A DNA stretch of 54,794 bases from Siphonobacter sp. BAB-5405 (GTDB lineage: Bacteria > Bacteroidota > Bacteroidia > Cytophagales > Spirosomataceae), in NCBI RefSeq assembly GCF_002872335.1, contig NZ_NJAG01000004.1, positions 91,790 through 146,583 of the forward strand, read 5' to 3'. Shown piece by piece: positions 18,484 through 27,247 of this stretch. A program made the translations under genes and the position numbers. Numbering within the stretch: the first letter of the stretch is position 1; every line of letters starts with the position of its first letter. The notes beneath the pieces were generated by a model. The model was not told the DNA's origin. It did no database searches and was given only the letters and a program-made list of their open reading frames with translations.

Positions 18484-19179
18484 TTATTCTCCTTCGCCAT
18501 TAAACATATACCCTACGCCTTTGAGCGTTTTGATATAGGTTTCGCCAATTTTTTCGCGAAGCTTCCGAATGTGAACGTCGACGGTGCGTTCGAGTACGTA
18601 GATATCGGCTCCCCAGATTCGCTGGAGGAGTTCTTCGCGATTGAATACTTTGTCGGGGTGCTGGGCCAGGAAAAACAGTAATTCAAATTCCTTTTTCGGC
18701 AATACAACCGAACCAAAACCGCCCGTAACGGTGTAATTCTGGCGGTTGATCGACAGTCCCGCCGTCTCGATCCGGTCACCTGGATCGGTTTTCTGGGCTT
18801 CCCGGCGAAACAGAGCCTTGATACGGCTCATCAAAGCCCGGGGCTTGATGGGTTTGGTGATGTAATCGTCGGCTCCAATTTCAAAAGCGGCAATTTCGGA
18901 GTACTCTTCCGAACGGGCCGTCAGGAAAAGAATGTAACTACCTTTCAGCTCGGGTAACTCCCGTAGTTGGCGAGCCGTTTCAATGCCGTCCTGCTGGGGC
19001 ATCATAATGTCGAGCAATACGAGATCCGGAGCGAACGTCCGGGCTATTTCAACGGCTTTGCGGCCATCCGAAGCCGACTCGATGTCGTACCCTTCTTTCT
19101 CAAGATTATAATGAAGTAATTCAATGATGTCGGGATCATCGTCCACCAGTAAAATTTTGTAGGCGGGCGTAGTGCTCAT
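18484..19179 (-). CDS. OmpR/PhoB family response regulator
   Basis: Two-domain transcription factor of 231 residues, activated by phosphorylation from the neighbouring kinase. I use ATG 19179 (MSTTPAYKILLVDDDPD); an in-frame ATG at 19203 would add eight residues of no family similarity. The receiver domain (about 6-125) has the acidic pair in LVDDDPD, phospho-acceptor Asp57 in LVLLDIMMPQQDGIE, the switch Thr in FLTARSEEYSE and the Lys in YITKPIKPRAL. The C-terminal winged helix (about 135-231) has the PhoB-type ending REELLQRIWGADIYVLERTV with a VHIRKLREKIG recognition helix. It is first in the operon before the kinase. PhoB-like phosphate control is possible but not shown. Confidence 0.95.
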   Translation of the reverse strand: MSTTPAYKILLVDDDPDIIELLHYNLEKEGYDIESASDGRKAVEIARTFAPDLVLLDIMMPQQDGIETARQLRELPELKGSYILFLTARSEEYSEIAAFEIGADDYITKPIKPRALMSRIKALFRREAQKTDPGDRIETAGLSINRQNYTVTGGFGSVVLPKKEFELLFFLAQHPDKVFNREELLQRIWGADIYVLERTVDVHIRKLREKIGETYIKTLKGVGYMFNGEGE

Positions 19180-19200
19180 GGGGGTGTCTGTTGCTTTATA

Positions 19201-19208
19201 CAAAAGTA
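19201..19208 (-). promoter_or_regulatory. -7 promoter box of the two-component operon
   Basis: On the minus strand TACTTTTG matches TAnnTTTG exactly, 22 bases before the response-regulator start. No clear TTG at -33. Confidence 0.45.
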
Positions 19209-19360
19209 CGTGAATTTACGGTTGGTAGGAACTGTTGGCTTGCTGTGCCGCTCCTGGAAGCAAAGATTAACAATTCGGAAACAGAAAGTTCACAAAAACT
19301 TAATACGACCGTTCAGTATACTTTTTAGGGAATGGTGTGAGGTCTATGGTCGGGAAGAAA

Positions 19361-19368
19361 TATCTTTG
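19361..19368 (+). promoter_or_regulatory. Possible -7 box upstream of recQ
   Basis: TATCTTTG, an exact TAnnTTTG match, 113 bases before the recQ start codon. A long leader would result; no -33 TTG is seen at the right distance. Confidence 0.35.
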
Positions 19369-19481
19369 AAAAGTCCCATAAATGGTGTAACTTAAACCGT
19401 GCAACAGGTATGCTCTATTGATGAATAAACCTGTTGATAATCAGAATGCTGTCTGATTATTTCTGGTAAAAAGAATTACGA

Positions 19482-21689
19482 ATGCTTACAAAGGAACAAG
19501 TTCTTAAACAATATTTCGGGTACGATGTCTTTCGGCCCTTGCAGGCGGAGGTGATCGATACCGTTTTAGCCGGAAAAGATGCTCTGGTACTCATGCCCAC
19601 CGGGGGCGGGAAATCGGTTTGTTATCAGGTACCGGCTTTGGTATTGGATGGATTAACGCTGGTAATTTCACCGCTCATTGCCCTTATGCAGGATCAGGTC
19701 CAGGGTTTGAAGGCCAATGGGGTATCCGCCGCTTTCCTGAATTCTACGTTAAATCAGTCCGAGCAGGAATCCGTCATCTGGAAAATCAAACTGGGCGAGC
19801 TGAAGCTTCTCTATATTTCACCCGAACGGCTTTTTTCGGGAAACTTTCTGGATTGGTTAAAGGGGCAGAAGATCAGTCTGTTTGCCGTAGACGAATCCCA
19901 CTGTATCTCGTTCTGGGGGCATGATTTCCGGCCCGAGTACACGCAACTGCACCGACTGAAAGAACATTTCCCCCGCGTACCCATCATTGCACTGACGGCC
20001 ACGGCGGATAATGTGACCCGGAAGGATATTCTTCAACAACTCGCCATTCCGCAGGCTCGTACCTTTCTGGCCAGTTTTGATCGTCCCAATCTCAATCTCA
20101 CCGTACTGCCGGGGCGGAAACGCATGGAGCAGATGGTGGATTTTCTGAATGCCCATCCCGGCCAGCCGGGAATCATTTACTGCCTCAGTCGAAAAACCAC
20201 CGAAAGCGTAGCGGCCAATCTGCAGTACATGGGCTTCAACGCCCGCCATTACCACGCCGGTTGTGATGCTCTGTACCGAAACCATACGCAGGCGGAGTTT
20301 CTCCGGGACGACATTCAGATCATCGTAGCCACCATTGCTTTTGGTATGGGTATCGATAAATCGAATGTTCGCTGGGTCATGCACTACAATTTGCCCAAAA
20401 ACGTCGAAAGTTTTTATCAGGAAATCGGTCGGGCCGGCCGGGACGGCTTACCCGCCGATACGGTACTTTTTTACAGCTACCAGGACGTGTCCCAGCAAAC
20501 GGACATGATTCTGAAATCGGAGCTGTCCCAGGATCAGAAAGATCTGCTCATTGCCAAGCTTGACCGCATGAAGCAGTACGCTCAGGCGGATATCTGCCGA
20601 CGACGTATTCTCATTAGCTATTTCAATGAAACGGTAGAAAAAGACTGCGGGAACTGCGACGTCTGCCGCAATCCGCGTACCAAAATCGATGGGACGGTCA
20701 TGGCTCAGAAAGTACTCTCGGCGATTGCCCGCACCCAGCAGAAAGTAGCCATGGGTACCCTCATTGACATTTTGCGGGGCAGCCGGAACCAGAACATCAT
20801 TCGTCACGGCTACGATCAGCTGAAAACGTTCGGGGCAGGTCATGAGCTGCGGTACGAAGAATGGGCTGAGTACATCAGTCAGCTGCTCAATTCGGGCATT
20901 ATGGACATTGCCTACGATGAAGGACACGCCTTCAAACTCAACGCAGTCAGTCAGCAGGTACTGCGGGAAGGCAAAAACGTATCCGTAGTGAAATTCATTC
21001 CCCTGGAAGAACGAAGAGCCCGGGCGGAAGAAGAAAACGTACAGGCTCCAAAAAGCAAACGAGAGGTGGTTCGCGATGCCATGTTCGAACGGTTACGACT
21101 TTTACGAAAACAACTCGCCGACTCCCTGGGGATTCCGCCTTTTCAGGTATTCAGCGATGCTACGCTTTCGGATATGGCTCAGAAACGGCCGATCAATCAT
21201 GCTCAGTTCCTGCAGGTTTCGGGCGTAGGCGAGCAGAAAAACTGGCAATTCGGGGATGTATTCATCAATGAAATTCTGGCTTTTGTCCAGGAAAATAATC
21301 AGTCCGGCGTGAAGATGGCCAAGGGTCTGACCTACGTACAGACGCTGCAACTCTACCAGCAAGGGTACGATATTGAGCGGATGGCTACCGAACGAAACCT
21401 AACGGCCACGACCATTCTGAGCCATTTACACAAACTGAAAACGGACGGAGAGGACATTGCCTACGAACGACTGCTGCCGGAAGCTACGCGAGAGGCCATT
21501 CTGAAAGCGGCCCGGCAACTGGACATCCCCGTTGCTGAAAACGCTCCGATTGCACCCTTGCTGGAAAGTTTTGGGGAGACCTATCAGGCCTGGCAACTAC
21601 GGCTGGCGTTTTTGATTGCGGGCGAAGGGATACGGATGGACGTGGAGGCCTGGCGGCAGGAACATGGATTACCCCCGCGAACGGCCTAG
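19482..21689 (+). CDS. recQ: ATP-dependent DNA helicase RecQ
   Basis: 3'-5' helicase for recombination and stalled-fork repair. The 735-residue protein has the full bacterial RecQ layout plus an extra C-terminal module. The helicase core (about 1-340) has the Q-motif FRPLQAEVIDTVL, Walker A PTGGGKS (to 45), the DExH box AVDESHCISFWGHDFRPEY and the motif VI arginines QEIGRAGRDG. A zinc site follows with CRRRILISYFNE and CGNCDVC (four Cys), then the RQC winged helix and an HRDC domain (about 525-610). The last 120 residues resemble a helix-turn-helix (HTH_40-like) tail, YQQGYDIERMATERNLTATT, often found on Bacteroidota RecQ. It is followed after 54 bases by the FtsZ-like gene. Confidence 0.97.
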   Translation: MLTKEQVLKQYFGYDVFRPLQAEVIDTVLAGKDALVLMPTGGGKSVCYQVPALVLDGLTLVISPLIALMQDQVQGLKANGVSAAFLNSTLNQSEQESVIWKIKLGELKLLYISPERLFSGNFLDWLKGQKISLFAVDESHCISFWGHDFRPEYTQLHRLKEHFPRVPIIALTATADNVTRKDILQQLAIPQARTFLASFDRPNLNLTVLPGRKRMEQMVDFLNAHPGQPGIIYCLSRKTTESVAANLQYMGFNARHYHAGCDALYRNHTQAEFLRDDIQIIVATIAFGMGIDKSNVRWVMHYNLPKNVESFYQEIGRAGRDGLPADTVLFYSYQDVSQQTDMILKSELSQDQKDLLIAKLDRMKQYAQADICRRRILISYFNETVEKDCGNCDVCRNPRTKIDGTVMAQKVLSAIARTQQKVAMGTLIDILRGSRNQNIIRHGYDQLKTFGAGHELRYEEWAEYISQLLNSGIMDIAYDEGHAFKLNAVSQQVLREGKNVSVVKFIPLEERRARAEEENVQAPKSKREVVRDAMFERLRLLRKQLADSLGIPPFQVFSDATLSDMAQKRPINHAQFLQVSGVGEQKNWQFGDVFINEILAFVQENNQSGVKMAKGLTYVQTLQLYQQGYDIERMATERNLTATTILSHLHKLKTDGEDIAYERLLPEATREAILKAARQLDIPVAENAPIAPLLESFGETYQAWQLRLAFLIAGEGIRMDVEAWRQEHGLPPRTA

Positions 21690-21743
21690 TAATTGTTCGA
21701 AAAATTGCGGTAATTTACGCCAAAGCTAAGCCTTATACCTGTT

Positions 21744-22751
21744 GTGGAAGAAACGGTTTTATCCTCGCAAGATGCCTTACCAACGGTGTCAAATTGCTAC
21801 GGCGTGAAAATGATTGGTATTGGTGGGGCCGGTTGTTCGGTCCTCAAAAAAATGGCCGACCAGGCCTATACAGGTTTACACCTGATTCCCTGTCACACGG
21901 ACTTTACGCAGTTAGTGACCTTTCCACAGGCCATTCCGCTCGGGATGCGGGATCTGGGATTGGGACTTACGGCGGAGCAAGCCCGACAGTGGGCCCTGAA
22001 TCAGCAGGCGGTCATTGGCTCCGTGCTTAATCCAGAAACAAAAATTGTCATTCTGGTAGGTGGGCTGGGGGATGGTACGGTAGCCGGAGCGGCTCCGGTC
22101 ATTGCCGAAATGGCCCGTCAGCGAGGACTATTGGTGGTGGCGTGTGTGATGATGCCCTTTGCTTCCGAAGGGTACGAAACGATGCAGATGGCCGAGCGGG
22201 GTCTGAAGCAACTCACGCAGTCCTGTGATTCAGTGGTGGCTTTTTCTCTGGATAAACTTGCTGAGAATCTGAATGATGATCTGAGTATCGCTGAGTTTTA
22301 CGCCGCCGCCGATGAGTTACTTTGCCAGACGGCTCGCATCGTTCCGGATATTCTGAAACCTTCCGAAACGCCGGATTCGGACATTCAGGAGCTGAAAACG
22401 GTCCTGGAAGCCAGCGGTCTGGCCTTTTATACGCGATTGTCGATTCAGGGTAGTCAGCAACGGTTAGAGGCCAGTGTGGCAAAAATCAAGCAAACGTTTG
22501 GAAATCAGCGTACGTTGCCGCACGAAGCCCAGCGTATTTTGCTCGTCGTACAGTATGATCCGCTTCAGGCCCTGAATACGCACGAAATTCGCAATATTAT
22601 CCAGGCTCTCAAGCAAACCCTGGGACGCCGGGCGGCAGTTTTCAAGGTAGCTCCACTCGCTAGCGAAGGCTTGGGGAGTGAGCTTCGTTTGGGTATTCTT
22701 TCCAGTAGTGGGCGTACTCCTGAGGTGTTAGAGTGGGCCAATACTTATTAA
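21744..22751 (+). CDS. Divergent FtsZ/tubulin-like GTPase
   Basis: Full-length but altered FtsZ-fold protein, 335 residues, starting at GTG 21744; the next in-frame ATG would remove the first strand of the fold. Similarity to FtsZ runs from the nucleotide loop T1 (KMIGIGGAGCSVLKKMAD, about 22-39) through the C-terminal sheet (AVFKVAPLASEGLGSELRLG). The tubulin signature GGGTGTG is changed to GGLGDGTVAG (106-115), followed by an intact AAPVIAEMAR. The catalytic T7 loop aligns as DSDIQELKTV (211-220) against FtsZ NxDFADVxTV, so the first Asp is kept and the second becomes Glu. There is no C-terminal linker or FtsA/ZipA-binding tail. It is therefore unlikely to be the main division FtsZ. Role unknown; it lies 54 bases after recQ. 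Confidence 0.82.
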   Translation: MEETVLSSQDALPTVSNCYGVKMIGIGGAGCSVLKKMADQAYTGLHLIPCHTDFTQLVTFPQAIPLGMRDLGLGLTAEQARQWALNQQAVIGSVLNPETKIVILVGGLGDGTVAGAAPVIAEMARQRGLLVVACVMMPFASEGYETMQMAERGLKQLTQSCDSVVAFSLDKLAENLNDDLSIAEFYAAADELLCQTARIVPDILKPSETPDSDIQELKTVLEASGLAFYTRLSIQGSQQRLEASVAKIKQTFGNQRTLPHEAQRILLVVQYDPLQALNTHEIRNIIQALKQTLGRRAAVFKVAPLASEGLGSELRLGILSSSGRTPEVLEWANTY

Positions 22752-22788
22752 AAGATAATTAATTAAAGATCACGGGAAAATATGCTGA

Positions 22789-22815
22789 GCCGGAAACAAA
22801 CGTTTCCGGCTTTTT
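22789..22815 (+). terminator. Terminator after the FtsZ-like gene
   Basis: Perfect 9-bp stem (GCCGGAAAC at 22789-22797, GTTTCCGGC at 22802-22810) with a 4-base loop and five T. Confidence 0.85.
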
Positions 22816-22854
22816 AATAGCTTTACACTCTATCCGCCAACGCTTTATCTCACC

Positions 22855-23013
22855 ATGTTTCCCATCACTTTCCAGAGGCAATGCCCCTATTGCCAGTCTA
22901 CGTCCATCGAGCGTCGTCAGCGACCTGTGGCCTTTCGCTATCTATTCTTTTTCATGCCGATTCGTTACTATCAATGTCAACGATGCCGTCGGTTTTTTGT
23001 AAAAATGAGGTAA
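22855..23013 (+). CDS. Small zinc-ribbon protein (52 residues)
   Basis: A short frame not reached by a usual length cut-off. ATG 22855 to TAA 23011-23013 encodes 52 residues starting MFPITFQRQCPYCQSTSIER and ending in YYQCQRCRRFFVKMR. Cys10 and Cys13 (CPYC) and Cys41 and Cys44 (CQRC) form a treble-clef or ribbon type four-Cys site. The middle (FRYLFFFMPIRYY) is aromatic and basic, and the protein carries nine Arg. This layout fits small Bacteroidota zinc-ribbon proteins of unknown function. It is translated downstream of a terminator, so it needs its own promoter, which I cannot point to. Confidence 0.7.
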   Translation: MFPITFQRQCPYCQSTSIERRQRPVAFRYLFFFMPIRYYQCQRCRRFFVKMR

Positions 23014-23676
23014 GTATACACTTCCTGTTTTTTCCGGTACTGGCTGCTTGACAGGAAGGTTTATAAGCAGTCAGGAGAAAGGATTGTTTACTTACGTCGC
23101 TGAACAGACCGAGTTTAGGCTGGTTGGAGACTTTACCCCATTCGATAGTGGACCATATCCTATCAAAAGCTTTACCTTTTTGAGTTTCGCTATTCACCCA
23201 GACTGGGTATAGTAGTTGTTTGTTGATGGTTATTCGTTGCTAGTTGTTAAAGTATAGCCGGATAACTACAGGGACGGTATAAAACCAAACCCCGTCCTAT
23301 CGCATTCCATGCCGGAATTTCAAGCCGCTTACCATTCCATGGGGGCCATTCCATGGGGGCCATCCCATGGTCGCTCCCTCGGCAAAGCGGTGGCCTGAGC
23401 AAGAGGAAGTCAGCGGTGGGCGTGCCCGCATGCGATGCCCGGCATGGAATGCATACGGACTAAATGACCAGCCGTGGCAGCGGAACCCAATACGGATCCT
23501 GTGATAGCCCAGTACTTCTCGCTAGTTTATGATAAGTGCAGCAAGTGCTTCCAAAATGGCCTCCAAGCCACTATTCACACGGCGTACGCCCGAAATTCGG
23601 TCTGGCTTTATACGGTCAACGTCAGTAAATGATCTATTTTTACTGTTCATTCAGACCATAGCTTAAATCCATCCGA
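23014..23676. other. Gene-free 663-base stretch
   Basis: No convincing gene. A minus-strand frame of 81 codons (22952-23197) overlaps the zinc-ribbon gene and shows no family features. The first half contains a 13-base near-palindrome (ACCCAGACTGGGT, 23196-23208) and a lone arm in the style of the other spacers (TTGATGGTTATTCGTTGCTA near 23223). A related arm occurs at about 37258 (ATGGTTTTTCGTTGCTGGTT). The second half holds the palindromic element at 23302-23452. Confidence 0.6.
23302..23452. repeat. GC-rich palindromic element with 14-bp internal tandem repeat
   Basis: A perfect 14-bp terminal inverted repeat (GCATTCCATGCCGG at 23302-23315, complement at 23439-23452) encloses 123 bases. 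Inside, at 23332-23370, a 14-base unit CCATTCCATGGGGG is repeated 2.8 times, each unit containing CCATGG. A further CCGCTT/AAGCGG pair (23324, 23385) allows a nested stem. It is more GC-rich than the DNA around it. No transposase or open frame lies inside; a MITE-like or structured-RNA element is possible. Confidence 0.7.
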
Positions 23677-24777
23677 ATGTTTTTACGAAATCTTCTTTAT
23701 TGCTGGCTTCTGACGGCAACGGCCTGGGGGCAATGGAAAGTACAGCCAGCTCAAACGGAAGCCCATTTCAGAGCGGTACATGCGGTGTCTGCCAAAGTAT
23801 GCTGGATTGGAGGAACCAAAGGTCAGGTCCTACGCACGCAGGACGGCGGTACTAACTGGGAAATTCATTCGGTTGTTGGAGCGGAAGCACTCGATTTCCG
23901 GGACATCCACGCCTTTAATGCCGAAACTGCCGTGGCCATGAGTGCCGGCGATGCCGATAAGGGAGCCGCCCGCATCTATCGTACAGAAGACGCTGGACAG
24001 ACCTGGAAACTCGTCTATCAGACCCATCAGAAAGGAGCTTTTCTGGACGGTATCGAATTCTGGGATAAGGAACACGGCATTGCCTTTGGCGATCCGATTG
24101 ATCATAAATTCTTTGTGCTCACTACCAGCGATGGCGGGAAAACCTGGGCCGAAGTGCCACGGGATCAGTTTCCCCCAATCGAAGAAGGAGAAGCAGCGTT
24201 TGCGGCCAGTGGCACTTCCCTGGTGGTTTCCGCAAAAAGCTGGGCCTGGATTGGTACCGGCGGCAGTACATTTGCCCGGGTATTCCGGTCCAAAGATTTT
24301 GGAAAAAGCTGGGAAGTGGCCGAAACGCCCTTACCCGCGGGCAAAACATCGGGCATCTTTGGCTTACACTTCTTCAACCGACTGCGAGGCATTGCCGTGG
24401 GCGGAGATTATCTGCACGTCAGTGATTCAACGCAAAATGTAATCGTTACGCAGGATGGCGGTAAAACCTGGCAATTATTGCCTTCTACCAATCCGCCGGG
24501 CCTGAAAGAAGCCGTGACCGTATATCGGCAGGAATACAAGGGCATGGCGGGAGAGGCTCCGGTCGCATCGGTCATTGAGCGGCTGATTACGGTAGGACCT
24601 TCGGGCACGGGTTATTCCATCAACGGCGGCAAAACCTGGAACAAACTGGATGATTCCCCTTTCCATGCCGTCAGTTTTGCAGGGAAAGACGGCTGGGCCG
24701 TAGGAGCAAAAGGGCTGATTGCCAAGTTTGAAGGTTTTCGATCGACACCGCAAAAGAAAAATACCAGAAAAAAATAA
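23677..24777 (+). CDS. BNR/Asp-box repeat beta-propeller protein
   Basis: Exported protein of 366 residues, signal peptide about 1-18 (MFLRNLLYCWLLTATAWG). At least six Asp-box type repeats are spaced through it: TQDGGTNWEI, TEDAGQTWKL, TSDGGKTWAE, SKDFGKSWEV, TQDGGKTWQL and INGGKTWNKL. This is the pattern of WD40/YVTN/BNR-like or Ycf48-type propellers, often annotated as glycosyl hydrolase or photosystem II assembly-like in Bacteroidota, though I see no catalytic site. The last blade reads SFAGKDGWAVGAKGLIAKF. It is followed in the same direction by the LOG-family gene at 82 bases. Function unknown. Confidence 0.85.
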   Translation: MFLRNLLYCWLLTATAWGQWKVQPAQTEAHFRAVHAVSAKVCWIGGTKGQVLRTQDGGTNWEIHSVVGAEALDFRDIHAFNAETAVAMSAGDADKGAARIYRTEDAGQTWKLVYQTHQKGAFLDGIEFWDKEHGIAFGDPIDHKFFVLTTSDGGKTWAEVPRDQFPPIEEGEAAFAASGTSLVVSAKSWAWIGTGGSTFARVFRSKDFGKSWEVAETPLPAGKTSGIFGLHFFNRLRGIAVGGDYLHVSDSTQNVIVTQDGGKTWQLLPSTNPPGLKEAVTVYRQEYKGMAGEAPVASVIERLITVGPSGTGYSINGGKTWNKLDDSPFHAVSFAGKDGWAVGAKGLIAKFEGFRSTPQKKNTRKK

Positions 24778-24859
24778 CCGTACGCATGGCTCGTCTTTAC
24801 TGCCCTTCAGTACAAAGCTGAGCGGGCGGCTTGCGAACCCCTAGTGAATACCAATTCCC

Positions 24860-25441
24860 ATGAAAAACATTGCTGTATTTTGTGGAGCCAATGCGGGCTC
24901 CGATGTTGTGTACCGTCAAACGGCCATTGAGCTGGGGCAGTATTTGGCCGACCAACAGTTGCGACTGGTATACGGCGGCGGAAACGTCGGGTTAATGGGC
25001 ATCCTTGCTGATGCCGTACTGGCTCAGGGTGGGGAAGTCATTGGCGTTATTCCTGATTTTCTGAAAAAATGGGAAGTCGCTCACGCCGGCCTGAACGAAC
25101 TGATCGTGACCGAAACCATGCACGAACGCAAAGCCCGGATGGCCGAACGGGCCGATGGTTTTATTACCATTCCCGGGGGCTTTGGTTCCATGGATGAATT
25201 ATTCGAAATTCTTACCTGGAAGCAATTACAGATTCACAGTAAGCCCATTGGCCTTTTGAATGTGAATGGCTTTTACGACCCCCTGTTACAAATGATGGAC
25301 CGGATGGTGGAAGCAGGCTTTCTCAAAGTCGGGAACCGGGAACTACTGCTGGTATCCGATTCCATCGAAGAATTATTCGCCCTCATGCGAACGCATCAGC
25401 CCGTTGTCACGGAAAAGTGGGTAGATCGGAAAAAAATCTGA
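24860..25441 (+). CDS. LOG family protein (TIGR00730, nucleotide 5'-monophosphate phosphoribohydrolase)
   Basis: Cytoplasmic enzyme that in this family releases the base from (cytokinin-type) nucleoside 5'-monophosphates or from AMP and related nucleotides. The 193-residue length is typical. The Rossmann-like N terminus MKNIAVFCGANAG is followed by the phosphate-binding LVYGGGNVGLMG and the catalytic block MHERKARMAERADGFITIPG leading into GGFGSMDELFE. The consensus PGGxGTxxE has Ser here in place of Thr; the catalytic Arg and Glu are kept. No pathway partners are nearby. Confidence 0.92.
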   Translation: MKNIAVFCGANAGSDVVYRQTAIELGQYLADQQLRLVYGGGNVGLMGILADAVLAQGGEVIGVIPDFLKKWEVAHAGLNELIVTETMHERKARMAERADGFITIPGGFGSMDELFEILTWKQLQIHSKPIGLLNVNGFYDPLLQMMDRMVEAGFLKVGNRELLLVSDSIEELFALMRTHQPVVTEKWVDRKKI

Positions 25442-25586
25442 GGGTAGGGTATATACAGAACCGCCTTATCGCTCGTTAATTTTGATCCGTTCATGGGTTA
25501 CGTGTAAGCCGATTTGATCGTCAGATCGACGGATGAAACCTGATTTCTTGCACGCACCTTACTACTATCCAGCCTAACGTCCCGTA

Positions 25587-27206
25587 ATGAAACGACTTTT
25601 TATTCTGCTTTCCTGTATAAGTGTGTACGCTCATGCTCAGGAACAAACCCCTGAGAATCTTGGTAGCACGGTTAATTCTGAGTCGGCTGAAATTCAGCCC
25701 GTCATTGCTCCGGATGGGCGTACGCTCTACTTCAGCCGGGTAAATCATCCGCAGAATGCTTCTCAAAAAAAAGGAAGTCAGGATGTATGGATGGCCGAGT
25801 ACCTCTCCGGAAACAGCTGGACGCCTTCCCGCCGGATGCCCAATCCGGTTAATGGTGAAGAACATAATGTCATTTACAGCATTACGCCCGATGGCAATAC
25901 CATTCTTACCCACTGGGTGCAGAAAGAAGGAGACGACCTGAGCATTCGGGGCTTTGCCACCATGCGGAAAGTAGCAACGGGCTGGGAACGGCCGAAAAAG
26001 CTCGATATTCCCGGACTGGAAGGCATGAATAAAGGCTATTACCAGTACGGATTTCTGGCCAATGATGGCAAGACCCTGTTACTGGCTTTTTCGGAAAAGA
26101 AGAACAGTCGGGAGTCCGATCTGTACGTCAGTGTGCAGGACAAAGCGGGGAAGTGGAGCCGACCCGCGAGTCTGGGACGTGAAGTCAATACGGACGCCGA
26201 TGAAACGACACCTTTTCTGGCGGCGGATGGCGAAACCCTGTATTTCTCCAGTAATCGCGAAGGCGGTTTAGGCTCCAACGACATCTGGATGACGCGGCGA
26301 CTGGACCGTAGCTGGAAACGCTGGAGCAAGCCTGAAAACCTCGGAGCACCGATCAATACCCCTGATTTCGACGCGTATTTTACCATTCCAGCCTCGGGTG
26401 AATGGGCCTACTTGGTGACCGCCAACGGTAGTAAAGGAAAAGCTGATATTGTTCGGGTGAAGTTCCAGAACCAGACGCCACCAGCCGAAGTGCCGCCCAC
26501 CATTGCTCAGCTTCCGGCCAGTAATTCCAATGCGACGCAGGTGCCCGACCGGGAGCCCACTAAATCCAATGCTGTGGTTCTGTACACGGGTAAGTTACTG
26601 GATGCAAAAACGAAAAAAGTACCCGAAAACGCCCGGATCGTGTACGAGAGCTTACCCGATGGTACCGAACTCGGAACGGCCACGCCCGACCCGAATACGG
26701 GTGAGTACAAGATTGTGTTACCCTACGGTAAGAAGTACGGCATTCGGCCTGAGGCGGATGGGTACGTCGGAAAATCGCAGAATCTTGACTTAAGTAAGCT
26801 CGGTAGTGGGGGGTATCTGGAATTGAAAGACCGCGACCTGCTGGTGACGAAGATTGAAGAAGGAGCGAAGGTGGCTTTGAACAACGTATTCTTCGAAACG
26901 GCCAAAGCCACGTTACAGACGGAGTCGTTCCCTGAGTTAAACCGCGTCGTGGAATTGATGAATCGCCGGAGAAGTATGATGGTCGAAATCGATGGACATA
27001 CCGATAGCGATGGTACCGATGAAGCCAACCAGAAGCTCTCGCAGGACCGGGCCGAATCGGTACGGGCGTATATGATTTCCAAAGGCATTCCTGAAAACCG
27101 GATTGTAGCCAAAGGTTTTGGTGAAAGCCGTCCCGTGGCTACCAATGATACTCCGGAAGGCAAGCAGCAAAACCGACGGGTAGAATTCGTCATTCTGAAA
27201 CAGTAA
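25587..27206 (+). CDS. OmpA family protein with PD40 propeller
   Basis: Envelope protein of 539 residues anchored to peptidoglycan through its C terminus. Signal peptide about 1-17 (ends SVYAHAQ). Residues about 30-285 hold PD40/TolB-like propeller repeats: PVIAPDGRTLYFSR, YSITPDGNTILTHW, GFLANDGKTLLLAF and PFLAADGETLYFSSNREGGL. A carboxypeptidase regulatory-like strand domain follows (about 330-405). The OmpA-C domain (about 425-539) has NNVFFETAKATLQTESFPEL and the peptidoglycan-binding SQDRAESVRAYMISKGIPEN with the closing NRRVEF. This is a common Bacteroidota architecture. Confidence 0.94.
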   Translation: MKRLFILLSCISVYAHAQEQTPENLGSTVNSESAEIQPVIAPDGRTLYFSRVNHPQNASQKKGSQDVWMAEYLSGNSWTPSRRMPNPVNGEEHNVIYSITPDGNTILTHWVQKEGDDLSIRGFATMRKVATGWERPKKLDIPGLEGMNKGYYQYGFLANDGKTLLLAFSEKKNSRESDLYVSVQDKAGKWSRPASLGREVNTDADETTPFLAADGETLYFSSNREGGLGSNDIWMTRRLDRSWKRWSKPENLGAPINTPDFDAYFTIPASGEWAYLVTANGSKGKADIVRVKFQNQTPPAEVPPTIAQLPASNSNATQVPDREPTKSNAVVLYTGKLLDAKTKKVPENARIVYESLPDGTELGTATPDPNTGEYKIVLPYGKKYGIRPEADGYVGKSQNLDLSKLGSGGYLELKDRDLLVTKIEEGAKVALNNVFFETAKATLQTESFPELNRVVELMNRRRSMMVEIDGHTDSDGTDEANQKLSQDRAESVRAYMISKGIPENRIVAKGFGESRPVATNDTPEGKQQNRRVEFVILKQ

Positions 27207-27247
27207 TACGCCGGTAGCGTGATCATTTTAGACAAACCAGCCAACGA

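Noticed and set aside
19210-19395. 61-codon plus-strand frame before recQ
   Set aside because: No family features; lies over the promoter region of the regulator operon and of recQ.
22952-23197. 81-codon minus-strand frame
   Set aside because: Overlaps the better-supported zinc-ribbon gene on the other strand and shows no domain; kept only as a note in the gene-free stretch.
23332-23370. Possible CRISPR-like short repeats
   Set aside because: The 14-base units are contiguous with no unique spacers; this is a tandem repeat, not a CRISPR array, and no cas gene is in the window.
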